From the NCBI GenBank assembly GCA_019639155.1, contig JAHBSJ010000007.1:109429-173428 (forward strand): 64,000 bases of DNA. The letters run 5' to 3'. The notes under the pieces are model-generated. The model worked only from the letters and a program-made list of their open reading frames with translations. It was not told where the DNA came from and did no database searches. The first letter of the stretch is position 1. Every line of letters begins with the position of its first letter. Of the stretch, positions 9,621-18,579 are shown one piece after another. Origin of the DNA: Acidobacteriota bacterium. Its GTDB lineage: Bacteria; Acidobacteriota; Blastocatellia; Pyrinomonadales; Pyrinomonadaceae. The position numbers were made by a program, and so were the translations under genes.

Positions 9621-10391
9621 ATGAAATTAAAGGGCCGCAATCATTACATACGCAAAACACACCGCTATTTGGGCGTATTCATCGGCGTTCAATTCCTGCT
9701 CTGGACGCTCGGCGGACTTTATTTCAGCTGGACGCAGATCGAGGCCATACGCGGTGACCATCTGCATCATCCGTCCGCGATCGAGCTCGACGGTCAAATG
9801 GTCTCCGTCAGCGATGCGTTGGATGGAAAGCTCGCCGAAGGTGAAAAGGCCGACCTCTCAAGACTGCGCATCGTCAAGGTCCTCGGCAAGACATTTTATT
9901 CCGTCGTCTATAAAGATCGCGGCCTTAACGAACGCCGAATGCTCATCGAGGCGTCGAACGGTGTACGTCGCACTCCGGTCTCAGGAGATGAGGCCAGACA
10001 GATCGCCCTCACGTCCATTCACGAACCGGCTGAGGCTGTATCCATCGAATTTATTACGGAGGACATGATCACCGGCCATCACGAATATCGTGAAAAGCCG
10101 CTGCCGGTGTGGGCCGTCGGCCTGAACCTTGGAGATGGTGTGACAGTATATGTCGGAGCGGATGACGGACAGGTTCACGCGGTGCGGACCAACAGTTGGC
10201 GTGCATTCGACTTTCTGTGGATGCTGCACACAATGGATTTCGCCGGACGCGACAATATCAATAACTACGTGCTTCGCGCTTTCTCGATCCTAGGGCTGGT
10301 TACCGTGATGTCCGGTTTCCTCTTATTTTTTGTCAGTTCAAGAAATCTCCGCCGGCTCACGCGATACTTTTCCCGCAAACACCGGGAATAA
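9621..10391 (+). CDS. PepSY-domain inner membrane protein
   Basis: A 256-residue protein with one membrane helix near the N-terminus (YLGVFIGVQFLLWTLGGLYF) and one near the C-terminus (ILGLVTVMSGFLLFFV), enclosing a periplasmic region with PepSY-like modules. This is the layout of short PepSY-TM proteins, which often neighbour TonB-dependent receptors and act in iron uptake or ferric reduction. The C-terminal region WMLHTMDFAGRDN contains the conserved histidine near the second helix. The receptor at 11033-13234 is convergent with it, and a bidirectional terminator closes it off. Confidence 0.75.
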   Translation: MKLKGRNHYIRKTHRYLGVFIGVQFLLWTLGGLYFSWTQIEAIRGDHLHHPSAIELDGQMVSVSDALDGKLAEGEKADLSRLRIVKVLGKTFYSVVYKDRGLNERRMLIEASNGVRRTPVSGDEARQIALTSIHEPAEAVSIEFITEDMITGHHEYREKPLPVWAVGLNLGDGVTVYVGADDGQVHAVRTNSWRAFDFLWMLHTMDFAGRDNINNYVLRAFSILGLVTVMSGFLLFFVSSRNLRRLTRYFSRKHRE

Positions 10392-10435
10392 GAAAACCGG
10401 ACGCAGTGTCAGGCACGGCGTCCGGTTCGTGTTTT
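10392..10435. terminator. Bidirectional terminator between convergent genes
   Basis: A perfect 10-bp inverted repeat (AACCGGACGC at 10395-10404 and its complement at 10418-10427) is flanked by A-rich sequence on the left and GTTTT on the right. It lies between the convergent PepSY gene and CPMK-repeat gene, so it can serve both strands. Confidence 0.75.
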
Positions 10436-10454
10436 GATATGGAAAGTTAATGGA

Positions 10455-10901
10455 TCAGACGGCAGTGTCTGCTTCTTTCTTTTCTTTGCCGCAATGTCCG
10501 CAGCCCGTGCAGTTATCGCAGCAATCGCAGCACTTTTCTCCGCCCGCTGCCATCTTGTCGCCCTTGCCGTTCTTCATCGGGCAGGACCCTTTGTCGCCTT
10601 GCATTGATTCCGTTGCGGCGGCGTCCATTTTCTTTTTCATCGGGCAATTTTCGCCTGACATTTTGTGGCCTTCACCGTCTGCCTTCTTGTAGTCGGCATG
10701 GTTCATTTTGTGGCCTTCGCCGTTCTTCATCGGGCAGGACTCTTTGTCGCCTTTACAGCAATCGTGCGCAGGCTTGCCCTCGGCACTGACCATCATCGAC
10801 TTGATCGGACATGATTCGCCGCCGATATTAAATGCATATGCGGCTATGCCGATGCTCAATGCCAAAATCGCTCCGATCACAAAAAGTGCTTTTAGTTTCA
10901 T
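10455..10901 (-). CDS. Cys/Met/Lys-rich CPMK-repeat exported protein, putative metal binder
   Basis: The start at 10901 (MKLKALFVIGAILAL) has an AGGAG box 9 nt upstream; an upstream ATG at 10937 is weaker. After a single N-terminal hydrophobic segment, the 148-residue protein is built from repeats of CPMK or CPIK (four copies), HKM motifs, and a C-terminal cluster CCDCCDNCTGCGHCG, giving about 15 cysteines plus many Met and His. Such density of soft ligands suggests binding of copper, zinc or another soft metal in the periplasm, anchored by the N-terminal helix. No catalytic domain is present and I know no named family with this repeat. Neighbouring PepSY and TonB-receptor genes support a metal role; this is inference. 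Confidence 0.65.
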   Translation of the reverse strand: MKLKALFVIGAILALSIGIAAYAFNIGGESCPIKSMMVSAEGKPAHDCCKGDKESCPMKNGEGHKMNHADYKKADGEGHKMSGENCPMKKKMDAAATESMQGDKGSCPMKNGKGDKMAAGGEKCCDCCDNCTGCGHCGKEKKEADTAV

Positions 10902-11032
10902 CTCAAGATACTCCTGGACTGCAAAGATAAAAGACAAATTCTAACATTGATAGGCTACCACAAGACGTCGAAACTTCCACGTGATGCAGGTCACAAAGGT
11001 CTGTCGAAATCGCCGCCGGAGGTGCAAAAATG

Positions 11033-13234
11033 TCAAAACCTGATCTTGATGCCGCCGTTGAATACCCGGCCCTCGAGGTGTGTATAGACCTCGGAAAACG
11101 TCGGCGCCGTCAACGGCGGAAACACGACCTGCCCATATCGGCTTTGCCTGACGTCGGTAATGTTCTCGGCGTTGATGAAAAGGCTGAATTTCTTGAACAT
11201 CTTTTCGCCGAAGATGCCGACAACCGTATATGATCGTGCCGATGTGCGGTCAGAAAGAGTTTGGCGGCCGGTGAAATGAGCTTCGATGCCCGCCTTGAAG
11301 TTGTCGTGTTCCTCGAGGATCAGTGAGGAGTTTATCTTGTTCCTAGGCGTAAGGGGCAAAACGCGAGTGTCGGACAGATAGCCGGCTTTTGCATTTGTGT
11401 AGGTGTATCCAAGAAACAACTTCGCGATCTTGTAATCTGCTCGAATGTTCGTTTCAAAACCTCGACTGATGACCGAACTGTCTGCGTTTCCGAATGCGAA
11501 GCGTCCGTTGGGGCGATCCTCCAACACGATCGGGTCCGTGATCTGCGTGTAAAAGAACATCTGATTGATCGACACGCCGATCTTTTCAGCTATTTCGGCC
11601 CGATAGTTTATGTCGAAGGTCCCGCCGCGGCTGCGCTCTGCTTTCGTTCCGTCCTCGATCGGCAAAACGCCCCGGAACAGAATCGTCTCTGAATCCTCGT
11701 TAAAAATCGTCGGCGTCTTGTAGCCCAAGCCAAAACCGATACGCGTCGTCAGATCGTCGGTAAATCGATAAAGCAGCGAAACACGCGGCAACGCAAAAGT
11801 GCCGTATTTTCGCGTGCCGTCAACACGCAGCCCCGTTTCGAGCGAAAGCCGGTCAGAGATGTCCACAGTGTCCTGAATGAACGCACCGAAAGACGCCCGC
11901 GATTCATCGCGTTCGACCTCGCCCGGGGCCGCATCGGTTTCGTTGAAACGATCGAATGCCGCCGTAAAACCGACTATGACGGCATGGTTCTTTATTGGAG
12001 CAACAAGCGACAGATCGGTGTATGAATTGAACTGCCGGCCGGCGAAACGGTGGTCCGGCGTGGTCAGCTCACGGTCAAAGAATGCCACGCTCTGCTTCGC
12101 CGTAAATCGCCGATTGCCGGAAAGGTCGCGGCTGAAGTTTACCGTGGTGATGTTGCGGACCGACCTGTTCTTTTCGAAATAGCGATTTTGCGGGCCGGTC
12201 GTTCCTCGGATCACCTTCATGTCGCCGCCGTTCCGGTTTTGATATGTGGTCGAGTTACCAATGGTCAGCCGCGTGGCATCATCAATATAAAAGAACGCCC
12301 TCGGCGTGACCGCGAACGAGTATGTGCGCGGCAGATCGCTGAAGCCGTCGTCGTCTGCGTCATACTCGTTCTGATAATTGAATTGCCCGAGAAATGTATG
12401 CCCGAAACGGCCCGCCCTGCGTGTATTGAAAAATGACAGATCGGTCCCGAGAGCAGAGGTTTGGTTGAGCAGCAGGATCGATTCCGACTCTTCGCCGGGC
12501 ACTTTACTGATGAAATTAACGACTCCGGCGATGGCACCTTCGCCATAGAATGTAGCTGCCGGGCCTTTGATGATCTCCACCTGTCTCAGGTCTATCGGCG
12601 GTATCTCAAGCAGTGATTGGCTGCCGGCAAATCCGCCATACGAGGGAAAACCGTCCTTCAGGATCTGAGTGTAACGGCCGTCGAGGCCCTGTATCCTAAT
12701 GCTCTGAGTGGCCGATGTCGCAGAGGTCTGCTGCACCTTTATGCCTGTGCTCTCATTGAGGACCATCGAAACATTGGCCGGCCGCATGTTGATCTTTTCT
12801 TCGACCTCTTCCTCATCGATCGCCTCGACGCGCGTCGGCTCTGCCTCTATGGTTCGGCCGGTGCGTGTCGATTCGATGGTAACCGAGGCAAGTTCTGAGA
12901 GCGGATCCAGCTCGATCTCCTGCTCGTCATCATTGCTGAGCGGAAAAACGATCTTGACCTCTTTCGTCTGATATCCCGCAGAGCTGACCACGACCATGTG
13001 TTCTCCGGTAGGTATGTTTGGCAGGGTCGCTCGGCCGTCGGCCGCGGTCGTAGCGGAAATGTCGGTGCCTTTGACGGAAACGGCGGCATTCGCCATGGGC
13101 GCGCCGGAATCATGAACAACGACCTTCACGCGAAGAACCTGGACATCCTGCGCAGCCGCGGCCAATGAAATAAACAGAAGGACCAAGGAAAACGAAAATA
13201 AACGGAGCATCGTTATTTGTTTGCGCTTAAACAT
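11033..13234 (-). CDS. TonB-dependent outer membrane receptor with N-terminal carboxypeptidase-regulatory-like domain
   Basis: A 733-residue outer membrane receptor. Order: signal peptide (to about residue 29), a beta-sandwich carboxypeptidase-regulatory-like domain (about 30-115), the plug domain (about 120-260, including VEIIKGPAATFYGEGAIAG) and a 22-strand barrel ending in the aromatic residue needed for Bam insertion (GGIKIRF). The ATG at 13234 overlaps the ychF stop by 8 nt, suggesting translational coupling; an alternative ATG at 13210 also leaves a signal peptide. Ligand is unknown. A Cys/Met-rich exported protein downstream and a PepSY protein facing it suggest a metal or metal chelate. 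Confidence 0.88.
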   Translation of the reverse strand: MFKRKQITMLRLFSFSLVLLFISLAAAAQDVQVLRVKVVVHDSGAPMANAAVSVKGTDISATTAADGRATLPNIPTGEHMVVVSSAGYQTKEVKIVFPLSNDDEQEIELDPLSELASVTIESTRTGRTIEAEPTRVEAIDEEEVEEKINMRPANVSMVLNESTGIKVQQTSATSATQSIRIQGLDGRYTQILKDGFPSYGGFAGSQSLLEIPPIDLRQVEIIKGPAATFYGEGAIAGVVNFISKVPGEESESILLLNQTSALGTDLSFFNTRRAGRFGHTFLGQFNYQNEYDADDDGFSDLPRTYSFAVTPRAFFYIDDATRLTIGNSTTYQNRNGGDMKVIRGTTGPQNRYFEKNRSVRNITTVNFSRDLSGNRRFTAKQSVAFFDRELTTPDHRFAGRQFNSYTDLSLVAPIKNHAVIVGFTAAFDRFNETDAAPGEVERDESRASFGAFIQDTVDISDRLSLETGLRVDGTRKYGTFALPRVSLLYRFTDDLTTRIGFGLGYKTPTIFNEDSETILFRGVLPIEDGTKAERSRGGTFDINYRAEIAEKIGVSINQMFFYTQITDPIVLEDRPNGRFAFGNADSSVISRGFETNIRADYKIAKLFLGYTYTNAKAGYLSDTRVLPLTPRNKINSSLILEEHDNFKAGIEAHFTGRQTLSDRTSARSYTVVGIFGEKMFKKFSLFINAENITDVRQSRYGQVVFPPLTAPTFSEVYTHLEGRVFNGGIKIRF

Positions 13235-14327
13235 TGAATCGGAAATCCACGACGTCGCCTTCCTGCATTATATATTCTTTGCCTTCGAGCCGGGCGAGGC
13301 CTTTGTCGGCGGCGGCTTTTCGCGAGCCGCAGGCGACCAGGTCGTCGAATGAAACGATCTCAGCGCGTATGAATCCGCGTTCGATGTCCGTATGTATCTC
13401 TCCGGCCGCCTGCGGGGCTTTTGTGCCGATAGGGATCGTCCAGGCACGCACTTCTTTTTCGCCGGCGGTCAGGAACGACATCAGCCCGAGCATGTGATAG
13501 GCCGCCTTGATCAATGCGTCAACGCCTGACCCCGTGAGGCCGAGGTCTTTCAGATAATCTGCGCGATCTGCGGGGTCGAGCGCGACGAGTTCTGCCTCGA
13601 GCTTTGCACAGATCACAACGACGTCGGAATTCTCCTTTGCCGCGAACTCTTTCACCTTTGCGACGTGCGGATTCGAATCGGGATCGGCGAGCGACGCCTC
13701 GTCAACATTCGCCGCGTAGATGGTCGGCTTGGTCGTGAGAAAGAACCACTTTTTTACAATTTCGCGTTCGTCGTCGTCCAAACTGGCGGCGCGTGCGGGG
13801 CGGCCTTCTTCCAGGATGGGCTGAATCTTGTCGAGTATCTCAAGCTCGCGTTTTGCGTCCTTGTCGCCGGTCTTCGCGGCACGCATCGCCTTCTCGCGGC
13901 GTTTTTCGGCGGACGCAAGATCGGCAAGAGCCAGCTCGATCTGTATGGTCTCGATATCGCGGATCGGATCGACAGAACCTTCGACGTGGACGATGTTCTC
14001 GTCCTCGAAACAACGGACGACCTGTACGACGGCGTGCGTTTCGCGGATATTTGCGAGGAACTGGTTGCCCAATCCTTCGCCTTTTGACGCACCGCGTACA
14101 AGGCCGGCGATGTCCAAAAACTCCACGGTCGCGGGCACGACCTTTTGCGCACCGACCAGCTTTTCCAATACACCGAGCCGCTCGTCCGGCACGGCAACGA
14201 CGCCGACATTCGGTTCGATGGTCGCGAAAGGATAATTTGCCGCCAGTGCGGCCTCTTGTGCGGTGAGTGCGTTAAAAAGCGTAGATTTGCCGACGTTCGG
14301 TAATCCGACGATACCTGCCTGAAGCAT
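13227..14327 (-). CDS. ychF: Redox-regulated ATPase YchF (OLA1 family)
   Basis: The start at 14327 gives MLQAGIVGLPNVGKST with an AGGG box just upstream and a 366-residue product, matching the family's usual length of about 363; a longer frame from 14384 is unlikely. G1 is GLPNVGKST, G3 is DIAGLVRGASKGEGLGNQF, and the G4 position reads NVDE rather than NKxD, as expected for this ATP-preferring Obg-like group. A coiled segment lies at about 125-200 and the C-terminal TGS domain at about 280-366. It is a universal ribosome-associated P-loop ATPase involved in translation and stress responses. Confidence 0.95.
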   Translation of the reverse strand: MLQAGIVGLPNVGKSTLFNALTAQEAALAANYPFATIEPNVGVVAVPDERLGVLEKLVGAQKVVPATVEFLDIAGLVRGASKGEGLGNQFLANIRETHAVVQVVRCFEDENIVHVEGSVDPIRDIETIQIELALADLASAEKRREKAMRAAKTGDKDAKRELEILDKIQPILEEGRPARAASLDDDEREIVKKWFFLTTKPTIYAANVDEASLADPDSNPHVAKVKEFAAKENSDVVVICAKLEAELVALDPADRADYLKDLGLTGSGVDALIKAAYHMLGLMSFLTAGEKEVRAWTIPIGTKAPQAAGEIHTDIERGFIRAEIVSFDDLVACGSRKAAADKGLARLEGKEYIMQEGDVVDFRFNV

Positions 14328-14501
14328 AATTCCCTTGTCGCCGCCGCCGAGGGCGGGCGAAACGTTAGATTCTACTAATTCCAAACAGTTGGTGAAAGCG
14401 GGGCGGAAAGTTCGACCGCGGGCAATTAATGAAAAAGCGCCGTAAATTGTGCTTTCTATACGATTTGAAGTAATTTATCTACTGCTGCTCTTTTATTGCT
14501 G

Positions 14502-16475
14502 ATGATCTTATCTGCGCTTTTTATTGCCGTCATTGCGATCGGCGGGCTGGCGTTAAGCTACCTTATCGAGGACGAAGAGCCCCTGATGTGGCGGATAGCT
14601 GTCGGCATCATCGCCGGGTCCGGCCTGTTCGGGCTGGCGATGTTCCTGATAGCGTACGTTGCGGGACTTTCGCCGGTCACCATCGTTGCGGCGATGATCG
14701 TGTCGATGCTGCCGGCGCTTATCTTCAGAAAAAAGGAATACAAGAATAAGCTAAAACACGATTGGAACAAGGCAAAGGGAAAGATGCAGGGCTTCGGCCT
14801 TTCGCGTTTTCTCGCTTTTACCTATTACGCGGGCTTTTTTCTGCTTTTCTGGGCTTATTTCGGCCACTCGGTATATCAGACGGCGGAAGGCCTTTTTACA
14901 GGCGGTTCGCAGAATCTCGGCGATATGCCGTTTCACCTCGGCGTGATATACAGCTTTACCGAGGGCAACAATTTCCCGCCCGAGAATCCGTCGTGGGCCG
15001 GTGCGAAATTCACGTATCCATTCGTCGCGGACCTAGTTTCGGCGGCTGCGGTTAAGTTGGGTTTTTCGATCTCGGCCGCGATAAACGCTCTCAATATCGC
15101 GTGGGCGTTCTCGCTGCTTGTCGTGATCGAGCGATTCGTATTTCGCCTCACCGACAGCCGCATTGCGGCCCGCATAGCACCGGCGCTGCTCATTTTCAGC
15201 GGCGGGCTTGGATTTTTGTGGTTCCTGCAGGACGTCAGCGAATCCGGCAAAGGGCTGACAGACATTTTGTGGCAGCTTCCGAGGGACTACACCATCGGCG
15301 ACAAGTTCCGCTGGGGCAATTCGATGGTCGTGCTTTTCATCACGCAGCGAAGCCTGCTGCTCGGAATGCCGCTTACGGTCATCGTGCTGCAGCAGCTTTG
15401 GAAATACTTCACCGCGGCGCGCGAAGAGAAGCCTGCGGAAACCAAGCTGCTCGACCCCGCGTTGCTGCCGGCGTTTATCGTAGGCCTGGTGGCGGGATTG
15501 CTGCCGCTGATCCATCTGCACAGCCTGGTAGTTCTGTTCGTCGTTACGGGTTTTCTGTTCTTTGTCAGGCTTGACCAATGGCGGACGTGGATCGCATTCG
15601 GCATCGGCGTCAGCGTTGTCGCGGTGCCGATATTGATCTGGTCGCTGACCGGCAGCGCGACCGACAGCACGAAATTCTTCGGCTGGCATTTCGGTTGGGA
15701 TAAGCGAAACGATGACGTTGTTTCGTTCTGGCTGAAAAATACAGGACTCACGATACCGCTGATACTCGCGGCTATCGGATACGTTATCTTCAGGCTTACA
15801 CGCAAGCCCGATGAGGACGCAAAGAAGAACGCCGCCGATGAACGCCCGCGTCTGAGGCAGCTGCTGTTGTTCTATATTCCGTTTGCGGTACTGTTCATCA
15901 TCTCCAATGTTTTCAAGCTGGCGCCGTGGGAATGGGACAACATCAAAATTCTCATATACTGGCTGGTCGGTTCGCTGCCGCTGATGGCGTATCTGATGTC
16001 GGAGATCTGGGAAAACGGAGTTCCCGGCAAGGCCGTCGCGACGGTCATTCTCGTAGGGTTGTGTGCGGCGGGAGCTCTCGACGTATGGCGAACGGCATCC
16101 GGCCAGGTGAAGATCCGCGTCTTTGAAACGGACGGCGTCCGCATCGCCGATCAAATTAAGGCAAAGACCGAGCCGAGAGCACTTTTCCTCAACGCCCCGA
16201 CGTACAATTCAGCCGTTGCTCTCTCCGGCAGGCGTTCGCTGATGCGTTACAGCGGCCATTTGAGCTCGCACGGCATCAATCATTTCGAACGCGAAAATGA
16301 AGTTCGGCAAATTTATCAGGGCGGCGGAACCGCCGACATTCTGCTGCGCAAACACAATATCGAATACGTGATGGTCGGCCCCGAAGAACGGGAGCTGAGG
16401 CCGAACGAGGATTTCTTCAAGAAATTTCCCGTCATTGCCGAAAGCGGCCAATATCGGGTCTATAAAGTGAATTAA
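14502..16475 (+). CDS. Large multi-pass membrane protein, probable GT-C-type glycosyltransferase
   Basis: Starts at ATG 14502 (an in-frame TTG at 14496 is possible; no clear ribosome-binding site for either). About 657 residues with roughly twelve hydrophobic segments and a soluble C-terminal domain of about 130 residues (from ALDVWRT on). Between helices 3 and 5 there is a periplasmic loop with an acidic-His motif (GDMPFHLGVI) and ENPSWAGAKFTYPF, the arrangement of GT-C enzymes that use lipid-linked sugars. It is followed after 9 nt by an Agl23-type gene, supporting a cell-surface glycan role. No exact family name can be given. Confidence 0.6.
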   Translation: MILSALFIAVIAIGGLALSYLIEDEEPLMWRIAVGIIAGSGLFGLAMFLIAYVAGLSPVTIVAAMIVSMLPALIFRKKEYKNKLKHDWNKAKGKMQGFGLSRFLAFTYYAGFFLLFWAYFGHSVYQTAEGLFTGGSQNLGDMPFHLGVIYSFTEGNNFPPENPSWAGAKFTYPFVADLVSAAAVKLGFSISAAINALNIAWAFSLLVVIERFVFRLTDSRIAARIAPALLIFSGGLGFLWFLQDVSESGKGLTDILWQLPRDYTIGDKFRWGNSMVVLFITQRSLLLGMPLTVIVLQQLWKYFTAAREEKPAETKLLDPALLPAFIVGLVAGLLPLIHLHSLVVLFVVTGFLFFVRLDQWRTWIAFGIGVSVVAVPILIWSLTGSATDSTKFFGWHFGWDKRNDDVVSFWLKNTGLTIPLILAAIGYVIFRLTRKPDEDAKKNAADERPRLRQLLLFYIPFAVLFIISNVFKLAPWEWDNIKILIYWLVGSLPLMAYLMSEIWENGVPGKAVATVILVGLCAAGALDVWRTASGQVKIRVFETDGVRIADQIKAKTEPRALFLNAPTYNSAVALSGRRSLMRYSGHLSSHGINHFERENEVRQIYQGGGTADILLRKHNIEYVMVGPEERELRPNEDFFKKFPVIAESGQYRVYKVN

Positions 16476-16484
16476 GAGTTACTG

Positions 16485-18572
16485 ATGGCAAAAAAGAAGA
16501 AGACACAGAAGGCTCAGCCGCAGGCGGCCGCGGTTGAAAAGAGTTCGGGCGGAGCGGCGTTGGCGTTGCCATCGTTCAAGATAGACGACAAGTCGTGGAT
16601 GATCTCGGCGGTCGTCATAACGGCCATTTCGGCGTTGCTGCGTTTCGTGATGCTGGCGATCAAGCCGCTGCATCACGACGAGGGCGTCAACGGATTTTTC
16701 CTCACAAATCTCGTGCGCGACGGAGCCTATCGCTACGATCCGTCAAATTATCACGGGCCGACGCTCTATTATCTCTCGCTTCCGTTCGTCAAGCTTTTCG
16801 GGCTTGAAACGGTTCCGATCCGTGTCAGCGTCGCGATCTTCGGCGTTCTTTGTGTCGTACTCGTTTTTTATTTGCGGCGGTATCTGGGCGACCTCGGTAC
16901 GCTTTTCGCGGCGCTTTTCATGGCACTCTCGCCGGGGCTCGTTTATATTTCGCGATACTTCATTCACGAGATCTTTTTCATCTTTTTGGCGATGGGCATC
17001 GCGGTCGCGGTCGTTCTATACATCGAGGGCAGGAAAGCGGGGCCGGGCGCGGTCGCGTGGATGGCGTTGATACTGTTCACGTGTTTCATACCGTCGGCGA
17101 TGGCGGTCTCGTCTTACATCGACAAGGACAACACCGGCCTGCTTTGGGCGGTCCGCATCGGCCTGCTTGTCGTCAACGCCTTGCTTTCCTATTTCATTGT
17201 CCGTTCGCTTTTGAACTGGGACGAAGGAAGGCCGATGTATCTGATCTTGGCATCGGCATGTGTTTCGCTGATGTTCGCGACGAAAGAGACCGCGTTCATT
17301 ACCCTCGGCACGATGGCCATCGCCTGCGTCAGCGTTTACATCTGGCGGCTCATTCGTTTCAGCAAGGCGTTCGAAGCGAACATCACCACAATTCTGATCG
17401 TCGGCTGCGCGATACTGGCCGCGGGAGGCGTTTATTACTCGTCTTATATTTCTGACGCTCTGAAATGGATGGGCGACGTATTCATGCCGGCGGACGTCAG
17501 CAAGCAGGACAACTTCTCCTACTTCACTATCCTGTTCCTGATATTTGCGTCTATAGCGGCGTGGGCCATGTTCCTAAATGAAAGCCGCAGGTCGAACCAT
17601 ACGGAACTGATAGAACCCGCGGACATGACGCTCGGCGGTTTTCGCCGTGCCCTCGGCAGCGGCACGACGATGTATCTGGCGTTGATCGCCGCGGCGGTGC
17701 TGTTCGCTTATATCTGGATATTGTTCTTCTCGTCGTTCTTTACGTTCGCTGACGGCATCAAGAAATCGTTCGAGGCATACGCCATCTGGACAAAGACCGG
17801 CAACCGCGACCATACGATGAACGGGCCGTTCGCCTATCTGAAATGGGGAATGCGCATCGAGGCGCCGATACTGCTTTTTTCAGCGATCGGAGCATTCGTC
17901 GCCCTTCTCAAAGGCAAACATCGATTCGCCATATTTTCGGCGTTTTGGGCTTGGGGGCTTTTCGTCGCTTACACCATCATTCCGTACAAAACGCCGTGGC
18001 TCGCCATCAGTTTTCTGATGCCGATGTGCTTGGTCGCTGGCTATGCGATAGGCGAATTGCTCGATGCAAAGACACAGATACTGCGGCTGGCGGCGGTCGT
18101 TCTGGCCATCGCGGGAACCTCGCTGCTGACCTATCAGACGTATCAGCTCAATTTCCAGTTCTATGACGACGACCGCATGCCGTACGTTTACGCGCATACG
18201 AAACGCGGTTTCCTCGATATGGTTGACAATATCGAGAAATTTGCCGACAAGAGCGGTAAAGGTAAAGAAGCCGTCGTCGAGATAATCTCGCCCGACTACT
18301 GGCCGCTGACGTGGTACATGCTCGAGTACAAGGCGAATTTTCACGGCAGGCCGGTGGATGCCAACACGGCGGAGATGATAGTCGCCAAAAAGGATGCGCA
18401 GGACGCTCTGCTGCTCCAAAAATACGCCAACCACTATAAATGGCTTGACGTCTATCCGCTCAGGCCGGGCGTGAATCTCGTACTTCTTGTCAGAAACGAC
18501 ATCGCTCCGCCTGAGGCAAAGGAACTATCAAAACTGCCGGAATACAGATCGATCCCGGGATATACACAGTAG
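16485..18572 (+). CDS. Agl23/TIGR03663-type membrane glycosyltransferase-like protein
   Basis: A 695-residue protein starting with a Lys-rich cytoplasmic tail and Ala/Pro linker, then about thirteen membrane helices. The first periplasmic loop has the GT39-like motif IKPLHHDEGVNGFF, followed by DPSNYHGPTLYYLSLPF, which are hallmarks of the TIGR03663 family called 'flippase activity-associated protein Agl23'. Family members are predicted inverting GT-C transferases acting on lipid-linked sugars. Two segments in the middle (about 205-230 and 395-420) are less hydrophobic. Likely works with the upstream membrane protein on a surface polysaccharide or protein glycan. Confidence 0.82.
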   Translation: MAKKKKTQKAQPQAAAVEKSSGGAALALPSFKIDDKSWMISAVVITAISALLRFVMLAIKPLHHDEGVNGFFLTNLVRDGAYRYDPSNYHGPTLYYLSLPFVKLFGLETVPIRVSVAIFGVLCVVLVFYLRRYLGDLGTLFAALFMALSPGLVYISRYFIHEIFFIFLAMGIAVAVVLYIEGRKAGPGAVAWMALILFTCFIPSAMAVSSYIDKDNTGLLWAVRIGLLVVNALLSYFIVRSLLNWDEGRPMYLILASACVSLMFATKETAFITLGTMAIACVSVYIWRLIRFSKAFEANITTILIVGCAILAAGGVYYSSYISDALKWMGDVFMPADVSKQDNFSYFTILFLIFASIAAWAMFLNESRRSNHTELIEPADMTLGGFRRALGSGTTMYLALIAAAVLFAYIWILFFSSFFTFADGIKKSFEAYAIWTKTGNRDHTMNGPFAYLKWGMRIEAPILLFSAIGAFVALLKGKHRFAIFSAFWAWGLFVAYTIIPYKTPWLAISFLMPMCLVAGYAIGELLDAKTQILRLAAVVLAIAGTSLLTYQTYQLNFQFYDDDRMPYVYAHTKRGFLDMVDNIEKFADKSGKGKEAVVEIISPDYWPLTWYMLEYKANFHGRPVDANTAEMIVAKKDAQDALLLQKYANHYKWLDVYPLRPGVNLVLLVRNDIAPPEAKELSKLPEYRSIPGYTQ

Positions 18573-18579
18573 AGTTGTT

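Noticed and set aside
15033..16154. 373-codon minus-strand frame opposite the multi-TM protein
   Set aside because: Arg/Gln/Asp-rich antisense of membrane codons; no start context and no recognisable motif.
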